Shown here: positions 1 to 7,859 of the stretch, piece by piece
How the letters are laid out: each line of letters opens with the position of its first letter
How positions within the stretch are numbered: position 1 is the first letter of the stretch
Source of the DNA: a virus
DNA: 27,851 nt
Virus record (IMG/VR): IMGVR_UViG_3300017971_003292
Span: 1 to 27,851 of that record
Reading direction: 5' to 3' (one strand)
The notes under the pieces: generated by a model
What the model was told of the DNA's origin: nothing
The model's input: the letters and a program-made list of their open reading frames with translations, nothing else
Database searches by the model: none
Position numbers and translations under genes: made by a program

Positions 1-1001
1 ACGTGGAATTTAAAGCCACTGATGGTAAAACTTCTTTGGTGATAGTTAGTGAAGCTGAAGTGATTGAAAAGGGTCGAACTCTTATGAGGCTCAGAGATGT
101 CAAGGGTTATTTGTCAAAATTTGTACCGTTAATGGACAACTATGGTACAAAAGATTTTCATTTTGTAATAGAAGAAAATAAGGGATTAATTAAAACCAAA
201 ACGCAGTTCCAATCAGGAAAACCTTCCTATAGACGACTTAAGTTTCAGACCTTTCAGGACAACTTCCCATCAGTTAAATCTTTTGATGACCCAGACTTAA
301 TTTTAAATAGCGTTATACTAAAGAAAGGTATTAATAGAGTACTCCACTGTGTTAACGCTAAAGAAGTTAGAAGAGCTCTGACCGGAGTCAATGTAACCAT
401 TGATGCTGGTAGAATAGTTTTTGCCGGTGCTAATGGTGTTAAATTGGCGGAATTTGGTTTTAATACTGCGGCCGATATCGAGCAAAAATCATATATTTTG
501 AGTTATGGGTTAGCTTCGATATTGAGAGCTGTATTAGAGGATGATGCTCAGGTGTTTCTGAAATTTGAAGGAAGGCATGCATATATTAAGTCAAATAATA
601 TTTATATCGTTGGTTCTTTGATTATTAACGAGAGCTATCCTGATTACAAAGCAATGTTCGAATTAGTGAACGTATTGCGTGTACCAAGGATAGATTTTTC
701 CGATACAGTTACTACGGTCATGGACGTATTGGATCCTGAGGACAATAAAAGATTGAGTGTTAAATTAAGCGGTAACGAATTAATTTTGAAAAACGATGTT
801 GTGGAGACCTCTCAGGAATTCGACGATACATTTGAACATGAATTGGATGTTGACGTTAATGGTGAATATCTTGATTCAATTCTTAGAGATTTTACTGGTA
901 CTATGGTTGATATTCATTTTACTCATGGAAATAATTATATTGTTTTTAAAGGCGAAGACGAAAATCATACAGCACTATTGTCAATAGTAAAGAGGCGATA
1001 A
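1..1001 (+). CDS. dnaN: DNA polymerase sliding clamp (beta subunit), 5' end cut by window
   Basis: Beta-clamp (DnaN) family: a ring-shaped dimer that tethers the replicative DNA polymerase to DNA. About 332 residues are visible from base 3. The reading frame is open at the window edge, and the visible N-terminus starts inside the first clamp domain (near the 'TDG' strand before the domain-I helix), so roughly 30-40 residues and the true start lie upstream. Clamp-like signatures are 'DNFPSVKSFD' at the end of domain I, 'ANGVKLAEF' (matching the TDGxRLA motif of domain II) and 'INESYPDY' (matching the GxFPDY motif). The family normally has about 365-380 residues. The C-terminus 'ALLSIVKRR' differs from the cellular 'MPMR' ending. 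It is followed one base later by the next gene. The call rests on remembered motifs; a more distant clamp-fold protein is possible. Confidence 0.8.
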   Translation, partial: VEFKATDGKTSLVIVSEAEVIEKGRTLMRLRDVKGYLSKFVPLMDNYGTKDFHFVIEENKGLIKTKTQFQSGKPSYRRLKFQTFQDNFPSVKSFDDPDLILNSVILKKGINRVLHCVNAKEVRRALTGVNVTIDAGRIVFAGANGVKLAEFGFNTAADIEQKSYILSYGLASILRAVLEDDAQVFLKFEGRHAYIKSNNIYIVGSLIINESYPDYKAMFELVNVLRVPRIDFSDTVTTVMDVLDPEDNKRLSVKLSGNELILKNDVVETSQEFDDTFEHELDVDVNGEYLDSILRDFTGTMVDIHFTHGNNYIVFKGEDENHTALLSIVKRR

Positions 1002-1002
1002 T

Positions 1003-1626
1003 ATGAACGTAGATCAAATGGATGCATTTAGTGAAGGCAAATCTGTAGAAGAAATACAAATAGAAAAAGCTATCGAGATACTATATAAAAATGAGTATAG
1101 GGTCGCTAAAACTGCGGAAGACGCAAAAGAATTAGCTATTGAAGCTGGTTATAAGGTCTCGGAACCTGTAGTAGTCAATAGTAAGGTTGTAAATTTAACT
1201 GATCTACGCAATTATTTTTATATGCGTTTATGGAATCACTATCCTAATCAACAACCTTACCATATAGAGGGTAATATTAAGAATGAGTTGCGAGCTTTTA
1301 GATTATTCGTTGAATCCCGAGAAAAAACTGGTTTGAATAGATTCAACGCGATACAAGAGTGTGTAGAAATAATAGACACAATATTTGATCATGTGTCTAA
1401 GTTTAAATTCAAAAAGCCTATAGATCTTAGAGTTATAGGTCAGGGTAAGGCTGGATGGATAACTCAAAAAGCTATACTTATTATGAACGACGAGCATCAG
1501 AAAAAACGAGAGAAAGAAATAAAAGAAATTATAGATAAATATGACGAAGAGGTGGAAGTAGATTTAAACGAAAAGGCAAATGAGTTAGATACTTTGTTAG
1601 CTAGAATGGAGGCGAATAATGGCTAA
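1003..1626 (+). CDS. Hypothetical protein between clamp and RecA genes, charged C-terminal helix
   Basis: Unrecognised protein of 207 residues. The start ATG follows the clamp stop after one base, with an AGAGGCG Shine-Dalgarno-like stretch just upstream. The central part (about 60-150) is rich in aromatic and basic residues with predicted helices. The last about 45 residues are strongly charged (KKREKEIKEII..., then Glu/Lys-rich) and look like a coiled coil or amphipathic helix. There are no membrane segments, cysteine clusters or nucleotide-binding motifs. It overlaps the recA start by 8 bases, so translation is probably coupled to recA. Position between clamp and RecA genes suggests a replication or recombination accessory role, but this is guilt by association only. 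Confidence 0.75.
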   Translation: MNVDQMDAFSEGKSVEEIQIEKAIEILYKNEYRVAKTAEDAKELAIEAGYKVSEPVVVNSKVVNLTDLRNYFYMRLWNHYPNQQPYHIEGNIKNELRAFRLFVESREKTGLNRFNAIQECVEIIDTIFDHVSKFKFKKPIDLRVIGQGKAGWITQKAILIMNDEHQKKREKEIKEIIDKYDEEVEVDLNEKANELDTLLARMEANNG

Positions 1627-2653
1627 GAAGACGGCAAAGACAAAAGAAAATCCGTCCGCTTTATCGATAGTAGAAAAGAATATTGAAAAGAAGTACGGAA
1701 AAGGTGTAATAAGTGTTCTGGGCGAACATGAGGATTTAGTAATTGACTCAGTATCGACTGGATGTTTATCGCTGGATGCTGCTACGGGTGTCGGCGGGTT
1801 TGCTAGAGGTAGAATTTACGAGGTTTTTGGGCCCAACAGTAGTGGTAAGTCGACATTAGCATTGAGTGTAGTTATGCAGGGCTTATTAAGAGATATGACA
1901 GTAGTGTATATCGACGCAGAACACGCACTTGATCCAAAATTAGTAAGAAGTATGGGCTCCGTTGTGGGCGCAAAGGTTGATAATATAAAACTTGTACAAG
2001 CTTATACAGGCGATGCTAATCTTCAAATAGCTGAAGATCTTATGAAGACTGAAGAAATTGATATTATAGTAGTCGATAGTGTATCCGCTCTTTTACCGCA
2101 AGCTATGGCGGATGGAGAAATAGGTGATAATTATATTGGGCAACTAGCTCGGTTAATGAGCAAAGCTTGTAATAAATTGACACCTATAGTAAATAGGACT
2201 AATACATTGCTTATTTTTATTAATCAGACAAGAGTGGATATTGGACGATATGGGGATAATAATGTTCCCACTGGAGGAGCTTCCATACCCTTTTATGCAA
2301 CGGGTAGAATAAAAGTTATTGGCGGTGAGTCAAAAAGTTCAAGGATTATTGATGACGAAGGCTTGGTTATAGGGCATGAAAGTGAATTCACTATTATTAA
2401 GAACAAATTAGCCGCTCCATGGCGTAAAGCTAAAATAAACCTTATTTATGGATATGGTTATGATTTTGTTGCGGAAGTAGTAGACATATCTATAGATCTC
2501 GGTTTGATAGAGCAGGCGGGTGCTTGGTATGAGTTTGGAGAACAACGGGTCCAGGGTAAAAAGAACTTGGTTGATATATTCAGAGAAAACAATGACATAT
2601 ATAATGAATTTAGGTCTAAATGTATGATAATGTTAGGACTAGCCGATGAGTAA
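1619..2653 (+). CDS. recA: RecA recombinase
   Basis: RecA-family strand-exchange ATPase that forms filaments on single-stranded DNA for homologous recombination and recombination-dependent replication. Walker A is at residues 71-79 (GPNSSGKST). The catalytic glutamate is in 'DAEHALDP' (about 99-106). Walker B is 'IIVVDSVSALLP' (149-160), and the loop-1/loop-2 region contains 'FINQTRVDIG' and 'GGASIPFYATGR'. Length is 344 residues, close to bacterial RecA (about 350). The acidic C-terminal tail is nearly absent ('MLGLADE' end), which is usual for phage versions. GGAGG at 1608-1612 lies six bases before the ATG. It overlaps its neighbours by 8 bases on both sides. Family assignment is secure; whether it replaces or only supplements host RecA cannot be told. 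Confidence 0.96.
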   Translation: MAKKTAKTKENPSALSIVEKNIEKKYGKGVISVLGEHEDLVIDSVSTGCLSLDAATGVGGFARGRIYEVFGPNSSGKSTLALSVVMQGLLRDMTVVYIDAEHALDPKLVRSMGSVVGAKVDNIKLVQAYTGDANLQIAEDLMKTEEIDIIVVDSVSALLPQAMADGEIGDNYIGQLARLMSKACNKLTPIVNRTNTLLIFINQTRVDIGRYGDNNVPTGGASIPFYATGRIKVIGGESKSSRIIDDEGLVIGHESEFTIIKNKLAAPWRKAKINLIYGYGYDFVAEVVDISIDLGLIEQAGAWYEFGEQRVQGKKNLVDIFRENNDIYNEFRSKCMIMLGLADE

Positions 2654-2987
2654 TCTGTCTGATAAAACTTACGAGGAATTAAAAAAATGGTTTCCCCATT
2701 TTTCTATTTATAAAGAACATTATATAAGATATAAGGGAACTCGTTTGTTCTTTGATTTTTACATAAAAGAGATGGGAGTTTTAGTGGAAGTTCAAGGTAG
2801 ACAACATGATCAGTTCGTTAAGCATTTCCACACTGATAGAGAAGGATTCGTTGAGTCAAAAAGAAGAGATAACTTAAAAAAATCTTATTGTGAAAAGGCT
2901 GGGAAAGTGTTGTTGGAAGTTAGGAGTGAAAAAGAGTTGGACAGAGATAAATTTATAGAAAGAATTTGGAAAGGAATTAAAGCATGA
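2646..2987 (+). CDS. Small PD-(D/E)XK endonuclease, Vsr/DUF559-like
   Basis: A 113-residue protein with the compact pattern of Vsr/DUF559-type nucleases. It has 'FFDFYI' (Asp37), then 'VLVEVQGRQH' (Glu48, Gln50, His54), then 'RRDNLKKSYCEKAG' and 'VLLEVR'. These match the D...ExQ...H core of the PD-(D/E)XK fold. Such proteins nick or cut DNA, as mismatch-repair nickases, resolvase-like enzymes or free-standing homing endonucleases. The ATG overlaps the recA stop by 8 bases and its TGA overlaps the next ATG (ATGA). Homing nucleases of the Vsr-like class are known beside or inside phage recA genes, so both a mobile origin and a recombination role are possible. Which is right cannot be decided from sequence alone. 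Confidence 0.72.
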   Translation: MSNLSDKTYEELKKWFPHFSIYKEHYIRYKGTRLFFDFYIKEMGVLVEVQGRQHDQFVKHFHTDREGFVESKRRDNLKKSYCEKAGKVLLEVRSEKELDRDKFIERIWKGIKA

Positions 2988-3205
2988 AACTAGAAGAGGC
3001 TACTCATTTTAGCTGTGATGGATGTGGTAAGATAAAATTAACTAAGTATGCAAATAAAGCTAAGGTAGCGTATAGCATACATAACTCAGATACTCAGAAA
3101 GGATTTTACTATAGGCCTTTCTGGGTAATGTTGTGTACCGAATGTTTTGAGGGTGGTGTAGAGAAAGAGGAAAGCAAAGATGACAGAGATAATAATTCCG
3201 AATAA
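2984..3205 (+). CDS. Small zinc-ribbon protein
   Basis: A 73-residue protein with two CxxC knuckles, Cys11/Cys14 (CDGC) and Cys51/Cys54 (CTEC). The spacing of about 36 residues is what a four-cysteine zinc ribbon would show. The C-terminal tail is acidic and polar (Glu/Lys/Asp-rich). The start overlaps the previous stop as ATGA, and the 3' end overlaps the following gene by 26 bases, so the three small genes look translationally coupled. No specific function is recognised. A structural or regulatory zinc protein binding nucleic acid or protein is the general expectation. Confidence 0.68.
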   Translation: MKLEEATHFSCDGCGKIKLTKYANKAKVAYSIHNSDTQKGFYYRPFWVMLCTECFEGGVEKEESKDDRDNNSE

Positions 3206-3446
3206 AAAAGATCCACACGATCCTGATACAGAGAAGGATTGTCCAGATTTTGTTGCCATGAAAGATGGAACAATTCACGGTGAAAAAAGATACTGCGATT
3301 TGTCTTTTGCATGTAAACAGATAGGTATGTTATCACATTGGGTTGAGTTGGAAGACAAAAATGGTAACATTATTGCAAGAGATTATCTTTGCACCGGGAA
3401 GTGTCCTGTGTGGGAGGAACGAAGTGAAGATACAGAAGCAGAATAA
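3180..3446 (+). CDS. Small cysteine-containing hypothetical protein
   Basis: An 88-residue protein with five cysteines (21, 39, 45, 71, 75) and an acidic C-terminus. The arrangement ([18 protein letters not shown]) suggests a small metal-binding domain, but the spacing does not match a ribbon I can name. An AGAGGAAA stretch lies upstream of the ATG. It overlaps the preceding gene by 26 bases, and the GTG start of the next gene lies 23 bases inside its end. Function unknown. Such small zinc proteins are typical filler genes in phage early regions. Confidence 0.62.
   Translation: MTEIIIPNKKDPHDPDTEKDCPDFVAMKDGTIHGEKRYCDLSFACKQIGMLSHWVELEDKNGNIIARDYLCTGKCPVWEERSEDTEAE
3412..3417 (+). promoter_or_regulatory. 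Ribosome binding site fixing a GTG start at 3424
   Basis: GGGAGG followed by a six-base spacer and GTG at 3424-3426. This strong site favours 3424 over the upstream ATG at 3343, which would lie deep inside the preceding gene and add 27 residues unlike the release-factor domain. Confidence 0.75.
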
Positions 3447-3786
3447 AGAACCATTATTAACGCTGACTAAAAAAGATTTTAGGATAGACACATTCAGGTC
3501 TGGTGGTAAGGGTGGTCAGAACCAGAATAAGAGAGATACAGGAGTGAGGATAACTCATATTGAAACTGGTATATCTGCTGAAAGTAGGGAAGAAAGAAGT
3601 CAAGCTCAAAATAAAAAAATTGCTTTTAAAAGATTGTGTGATAATCCTAAATTTAAAAGTTGGTTGAAAATAGAATCTATGTATGCGAAAGAGATAAAAC
3701 AAAAAGTAGATGAGTCTATGAATTCAGAAAATTTAAAAATAGAAATATTTGAAGAGGGAGAATGGCATGAAAGTAAAAGTAGGTGA
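3424..3786 (+). CDS. Release-factor-like protein with GGQ motif (ArfB/RF-H-type domain)
   Basis: A 120-residue protein carrying the RF-1/ArfB catalytic domain. The GGQ loop is at residues 30-32 within '[18 protein letters not shown]', followed by 'RITHIETGI' and '[16 protein letters not shown]', which match the conserved core of class I release factors. The glutamine positions water for peptidyl-tRNA hydrolysis on the ribosome. The codon-recognition domains of full-length RF1/RF2 are absent, so it resembles rescue-type factors (ArfB/YaeJ) or stand-alone phage RF-domain proteins. The last about 50 residues are Lys/Glu-rich, perhaps a ribosome-binding tail. The GTG start is set by GGGAGG upstream; the gene overlaps both neighbours. 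Likely action is release or rescue of ribosomes during infection (inference). Confidence 0.85.
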   Translation: MKIQKQNKEPLLTLTKKDFRIDTFRSGGKGGQNQNKRDTGVRITHIETGISAESREERSQAQNKKIAFKRLCDNPKFKSWLKIESMYAKEIKQKVDESMNSENLKIEIFEEGEWHESKSR

Positions 3787-3958
3787 TAAAGTTTATGATA
3801 GTGCCGAAGAACCTATAATGGTAATTTTGACTGATGGCGATAAGAAAAATATTGCTAACATGAGTCCAGAAGCAACCAAGTATTGTAGTTACCCCGGCGA
3901 AGAAAAATGGACTAAAGATGATTATAAAGCAATAAAAGAGTGGATGAGAGATGCATAG
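3767..3958 (+). CDS. Small conserved phage-type protein ([18 protein letters not shown] family)
   Basis: A 63-residue protein starting at the ATG at 3767. GAGGGAG at 3754-3760 lies six bases upstream, which makes 3767 better than the in-frame upstream ATG at 3749. The pattern '[18 protein letters not shown]' followed by 'DKKNIANM' and a C-terminal 'W...DYKAIKEWM' resembles small uncharacterised proteins I recall from many tailed phages, but I cannot name a function. It has no metal or nucleotide motif and a single cysteine. It overlaps the upstream gene by 20 bases and the downstream gene by 8 bases. Confidence 0.7.
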   Translation: MKVKVGDKVYDSAEEPIMVILTDGDKKNIANMSPEATKYCSYPGEEKWTKDDYKAIKEWMRDA

Positions 3959-4424
3959 CATAAACGATTATCTAAATAAAAGATCCGAAGATCTGATGGT
4001 GTATAAGATGCCAAAGAACGAATATTTAATGAACGAAATATTCGCATTTGATCCGAGGAACTTAGAAGCAACACCTTCAGTTAAGATAAGTGAATATACC
4101 ATAGGACTATCTCAGTTCTTGATTTATTTCTCGTCTCAAATAAATGCAACAAAAGTCAAATTGATACAAAAGAATAGAGTTATAGATATTGCAGTATCCA
4201 ACTCGGATATAAAAGGTGGTACTAAAGCCGAGAAAAGACAAAAAGTTATTGATTCAAATCCTAATCTACAACAAATAGATATGGATATCCAAGCATTGGA
4301 GAGTGAAGTGCGGATGACTGAGGGGTTAGAAAAATATTACGTCGAGCTAATCAATAGTTTTAAGAGGGAGTTAACGCGTCGTGAGCACGAACAGAAATTT
4401 GCAAGGGATGAACGGAGATTATAA
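3951..4424 (+). CDS. Hypothetical protein immediately upstream of the DnaB-type helicase
   Basis: A 157-residue, mostly helical protein that I do not recognise. The middle (about 40-75) has a hydrophobic stretch 'SQFLIYFSSQINATKVKLI', too short and broken for a clear membrane helix. Residues 95-157 are highly charged and probably form a coiled coil. Its TAA ends at 4424, and the helicase ATG follows at the next base with a CGGAG site inside this gene. A gene in this position is sometimes a helicase loader or single-strand-binding accessory in phages, but no sequence signature here proves that. Confidence 0.72.
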   Translation: MHSINDYLNKRSEDLMVYKMPKNEYLMNEIFAFDPRNLEATPSVKISEYTIGLSQFLIYFSSQINATKVKLIQKNRVIDIAVSNSDIKGGTKAEKRQKVIDSNPNLQQIDMDIQALESEVRMTEGLEKYYVELINSFKRELTRREHEQKFARDERRL

Positions 4425-5858
4425 ATGAGCGAATCATCTAAAGCGATATTTAGGCAATCATCTTATGAGCGAGCTTTATTGTTCTATTGCTGCCAATCGG
4501 TTGACAACTATTATACGATAGCCTCTAATGTCAGTAGTCAAGATTTTTTGTTATCTGATCATTCTATGTTATGGATGATTTTGACATCCCTAATAAAAAG
4601 AGGTGCGCCCAGAATTGATGCTGAACTCGTTATAAGTGAAGCACAAAGTAATGGTATATTACCTCAAGTTGGGGGGTATGAATATATTAGTTCTATAATG
4701 AACATGGATATACCAGAAGATAATATTGAGTATTATATAGATAAAGTATTAAATGCAAGTACCAAGCATCAGTTATATGTGGCACTTAGTAAAAATATGG
4801 AAAATCTGGAAGAGAATGCAAGTAACGAGGATGTTAGTTCTGCGGACGTATTGGGAGCAGCGGCTAATGATATAATGACGTTATCCATGCAATCAAAAGC
4901 AGTGAAAGAAGCTACTAATTTTGCAGAAGGATTTGATGAGTTTATAGAAGATAAAATGCAGAACCCTGTGAAATATAATGGTATTAGTACAGGATTTCCT
5001 ATATTAGATAAGCGCATAGATGGTTTAGTTAATGGGTCTTTGACGGTATTTTGTGCAAGGCCTGGTGAAGGTAAAAGTACGTTCTTGTTAAATATAGGTA
5101 AGCATATAGCATACGTGTTGCAAAAACCCGTGTTATATGTTGATACCGAAATGACTTTTGATCAGGTTAGACCTCGTCTTATATCTATGATGTCGGGAGT
5201 GTTAGAACGGCGTATAAAGCGTGGTGGGTATAATGACCAAGAAATATACAATATAAAACGTGCTGGCGAATTAATAAAGAAGGGTAAGTACTTTCATGAG
5301 TATATGCCTGGATATACCATGGATAAGTTAGTAGCGATATATAAGAAATATAAATATGTGGAAGATATAGGATTAGCTATTTTTGATTATATAAAGTCGC
5401 CACCAGGCGCAGATTTTAATATAAAAAAAGAACACCAATTATTAGGTGATGTTTCTACCACCCTCCATGATTTAGCGGGCGAATTAAATATACCATTTAT
5501 ATGCGCTAGCCAGTTAAATAGAGATATGGATGTAGCGGATAGTGATAGGATATTAAGATACGTGGATAATCTTATGTTTTTTCAACCAAAAGAGAAGGAA
5601 GATTTAGACCAGGTAAGACCGTTTGAGAAAGATTATGGATACCACAAGTTAGTTATTAAGAAAGCCCGATTTGGTGGTACTACCTCTAAAGAGGGTATTG
5701 GATATGATTTTACGAAGAAAATATTATTAATAACCGAAGCAAGCAAGCAATTGATAGATTATGAAAGTAAGGAATATAAAGAAAAAGAGGAATTAATGTA
5801 TGACGATGGTTCCACAGAATCCATCAGCACGGCGCCCGATCAGAGAGAAAATTTCTAA
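4425..5858 (+). CDS. dnaB: Replicative DNA helicase, DnaB type
   Basis: A 477-residue hexameric helicase that unwinds the replication fork. The N-terminal helical domain (about 1-155) includes 'RRGAPRIDAELV'-like DnaB features (residues 59-70) and 'GGYEYISSI' (about 83-91). The RecA-like motor domain follows, with Walker A 'ARPGEGKST' (211-219), 'YVDTEM' (238-243), Walker B-like 'LAIFDYI' (317-323), 'FICASQLNRD' (358-367) and the C-terminal 'IKKARFGGTT'. Length matches DnaB (about 450-470). It starts directly after the preceding stop. Its 3' end overlaps the primase gene by 59 bases, a long overlap that suggests coupled expression of the two primosome parts. Family call is firm. Confidence 0.93.
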   Translation: MSESSKAIFRQSSYERALLFYCCQSVDNYYTIASNVSSQDFLLSDHSMLWMILTSLIKRGAPRIDAELVISEAQSNGILPQVGGYEYISSIMNMDIPEDNIEYYIDKVLNASTKHQLYVALSKNMENLEENASNEDVSSADVLGAAANDIMTLSMQSKAVKEATNFAEGFDEFIEDKMQNPVKYNGISTGFPILDKRIDGLVNGSLTVFCARPGEGKSTFLLNIGKHIAYVLQKPVLYVDTEMTFDQVRPRLISMMSGVLERRIKRGGYNDQEIYNIKRAGELIKKGKYFHEYMPGYTMDKLVAIYKKYKYVEDIGLAIFDYIKSPPGADFNIKKEHQLLGDVSTTLHDLAGELNIPFICASQLNRDMDVADSDRILRYVDNLMFFQPKEKEDLDQVRPFEKDYGYHKLVIKKARFGGTTSKEGIGYDFTKKILLITEASKQLIDYESKEYKEKEELMYDDGSTESISTAPDQRENF

Positions 5859-6861
5859 GGAAGAATTACGTGCCAAACTAAATAGACTGAAGGAAGCTAT
5901 TGATGCTGATAAACTTTTAGGCATGTTAGGATTCGATATTTCTAAGAGTACTTCTACTGAGGTGAGAGCACCCTGCAAAGTACATGGTGGGGACAATAAA
6001 ACATCATTTAGAATGAATAAGCAGACCAAAAACTGGATATGCTTTTCTCATGGATGCCATGAGGAAATAGGATATGATGTTATAAGCTTAGTTATGCATC
6101 TTACAAGTAAAAGTTTTGCTGATACCGTCAGGTACTTAGAGAGTATAACCGGCATAGATATTCATAATGAATCAGAATATTTAAGATATAGAATTGAAAG
6201 AGAAAAGCGTGATTTTATAGAACGGATGAAAGATAACAGGCAAGTACCTTCCACTTTGACTACGGAGGAATATTTAAAAAGTTTTGCTAAATTTAGGTCT
6301 GATTATTTTACGCGGGAAGAAAATGGAGGGTTTCCATTTGAGTTATTAGACGAGTTTGAAATTGGCGGGGGGTACGTAGATAAATACGGATTTCAGAGAG
6401 ACGTTATACCTATAAGAGATGTAAATGGAATATTGAGAGCTTATAGTTGTAGAGACATAACTAATAAAGCGGACGAACATTTTAAATATTTATTGACAAA
6501 GGGATTTGATAAAGACAAAGTACTTTATAATTTACACAGAGCCAAAGATGTATCGAAAAAAATTATAGTAGTTGAGGGTTTTAAGTCCGTGTGGAAATTA
6601 CATATGGCTGGGTATAACGCGGTAGCATGTATGGGAAGTAGAATAACGCCTGGACAACAGAGTTTATTATATAGACATGCGTTTGAAGTAACTTTACTAT
6701 TTGACGGTGATGAAGCTGGTGCTAAGGGGACTATTAAAGCTATAGAATCTATGCGAGGAAAGATAAAACTTATACCATTGTTTTTTCCATATGAAGATAG
6801 AGATCCAGGTGATCTGAGTGTTGATGAACTGAGAAAATTATTAGGAGAAAGAAATGACTAA
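5800..6861 (+). CDS. dnaG: DNA primase, DnaG type (CHC2 zinc finger + Toprim)
   Basis: A 353-residue primase that makes RNA primers for lagging-strand synthesis. The N-terminal zinc module has Cys59, His62, Cys81 and a fourth ligand at His84 or Cys86, in 'CKVHGGDNKTSF' and 'WICFSHGC', then the usual 'DVISLVMHL' helix. The Toprim core has 'IIVVEGFKSVW' (catalytic Glu259) and 'LLFDGDEAG' (Asp302, Asp304). It is shorter than cellular DnaG (about 580-600) because the C-terminal helicase-binding domain is missing, so contact with the helicase must differ. The start at 5800 has an AAGAGG site ten bases upstream; an ATG two codons later is an alternative. It lies in a long overlap with the helicase gene. 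Confidence 0.92.
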   Translation: MTMVPQNPSARRPIREKISKEELRAKLNRLKEAIDADKLLGMLGFDISKSTSTEVRAPCKVHGGDNKTSFRMNKQTKNWICFSHGCHEEIGYDVISLVMHLTSKSFADTVRYLESITGIDIHNESEYLRYRIEREKRDFIERMKDNRQVPSTLTTEEYLKSFAKFRSDYFTREENGGFPFELLDEFEIGGGYVDKYGFQRDVIPIRDVNGILRAYSCRDITNKADEHFKYLLTKGFDKDKVLYNLHRAKDVSKKIIVVEGFKSVWKLHMAGYNAVACMGSRITPGQQSLLYRHAFEVTLLFDGDEAGAKGTIKAIESMRGKIKLIPLFFPYEDRDPGDLSVDELRKLLGERND

Positions 6862-7246
6862 CAAAAAAAATAGTAAGCAAACTAGTAAGAGGAAAGAAAT
6901 TAATGCCGTAGGTACACCTACAGCGATATTGTTGCCAGCGAGAAATTATAGATTTAAAGTTTTTTCTGAAAAACATATTTTAACAGTACCCGCTGAAGGT
7001 AAATATTGTGATTTAGATAACGAATTATTTACAGAAAAAGACGGTGAGTTTGATTTTTTGCAGTACTCTGAGGAAGATCAATCGTTTACATTGTTTATAC
7101 CTGCACTATCTAAGGTATTGTTTGCTACACATCAATACCCAGATATGAAAGATAGTCAAGCTTTTACGCCTATTGCGATAACTGTAAAAGGAAATGAAGT
7201 GCAAATTGTAGGAAATCTGATAGAAATGGTGCAGGAGAAAAAATAA
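6854..7246 (+). CDS. Hypothetical protein after primase
   Basis: A 130-residue protein that I do not recognise. The first about 15 residues are basic (TNKKNSKQTSKRKE), and the rest is predicted mostly beta-strand ('TPTAILLPARNYRFKVF', 'HILTVPAEGKY', 'QSFTLFIPALSKVLF'), suggesting a small beta-rich domain. There are no cysteine pairs or nucleotide motifs. Its ATG overlaps the primase stop by 8 bases, with AGGAGAAAG just upstream. Position suggests a replication accessory protein, without direct evidence. Confidence 0.68.
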   Translation: MTNKKNSKQTSKRKEINAVGTPTAILLPARNYRFKVFSEKHILTVPAEGKYCDLDNELFTEKDGEFDFLQYSEEDQSFTLFIPALSKVLFATHQYPDMKDSQAFTPIAITVKGNEVQIVGNLIEMVQEKK

Positions 7247-7247
7247 C

Positions 7248-7472
7248 ATGGTAGAAGTAGTAGAAATAAATGGAGAAAAGAAGTTCAAAATAGGCACAGT
7301 AAAGATTACAGTTAACGGTGAGCCTGTGGGAGAATTAGATCATTTCCAATATGATGAGCTTCGTATAATAGAACAAAATGCAGTGCAATCTATATATGGT
7401 GGGGATATAAACGTACTAGAAAAAATAACTGATGTAAATACTACTATAGATATTACAATGAAGGAGAATTAA
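7248..7472 (+). CDS. Small hypothetical protein
   Basis: A 74-residue acidic protein with alternating beta-strand character ('KIGTVKITVNGEPVGEL', 'NTTIDITMKEN'). The ATG is preceded by an AGGAG site and lies one base after the previous stop. It has no cysteines and no motif I know. Its size and packing between genes with good ribosome sites support it as real; the function is unknown. Confidence 0.62.
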   Translation: MVEVVEINGEKKFKIGTVKITVNGEPVGELDHFQYDELRIIEQNAVQSIYGGDINVLEKITDVNTTIDITMKEN

Positions 7473-7473
7473 T

Positions 7474-7857
7474 ATGAATTGCCCAGAATGTAATAGTGAT
7501 GATGTAATAAATATGAGCAAAGATCCTATACCGTGTACTGATTGTGGATCTACAATAGTTGTGGAATATTTTATGTGTACATCATGTGGTTATAACTTTA
7601 GAACTACTAACAATAAATTTCTTGATGGATGTCATCCAGTAGAAATGGAGCGGATTATAAAAGATATTTTGGATGATTTTGTTGATGATGTATTTGAGAA
7701 TAGTTGTGATGGATGCGGTGAATGTGGTCCAACTTCTATGATGGACACTATATGTAATTGTGTTAGATGTGGTAAAGTAATGGTATTTAGTCCCGATCAA
7801 ACCGAATATACATGCCCATACTGTGGATTTGAGTGGGATATAATAGAAAGTAGGTAA
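7474..7857 (+). CDS. Cysteine-rich multi-zinc-ribbon protein
   Basis: A 127-residue protein with 15 cysteines. CxxC pairs sit at 3/6, 21/24, 35/38, 78/81, 96/99 and 114/117, with extra cysteines at 53, 84 and 94. Pairs 21/24 with 35/38, and 96/99 with 114/117, are spaced like two rubredoxin-style zinc ribbons; the second ends in 'CPYCGFEWD'. The middle (55-77) is an acidic helix. It probably binds two to four zinc ions and contacts nucleic acid or protein, for example as a transcription or replication accessory. An AAGGAG site precedes the ATG. No specific family is recognised. Confidence 0.72.
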   Translation: MNCPECNSDDVINMSKDPIPCTDCGSTIVVEYFMCTSCGYNFRTTNNKFLDGCHPVEMERIIKDILDDFVDDVFENSCDGCGECGPTSMMDTICNCVRCGKVMVFSPDQTEYTCPYCGFEWDIIESR

Positions 7858-7859
7858 AA

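Noticed and set aside
3060-3336. Overlapping reverse-strand reading frames of 72 and 75 codons
   Set aside because: They lie opposite well-supported small + strand genes, have no ribosome site and read as low-complexity Leu/Ser/Ile-rich antisense translations.
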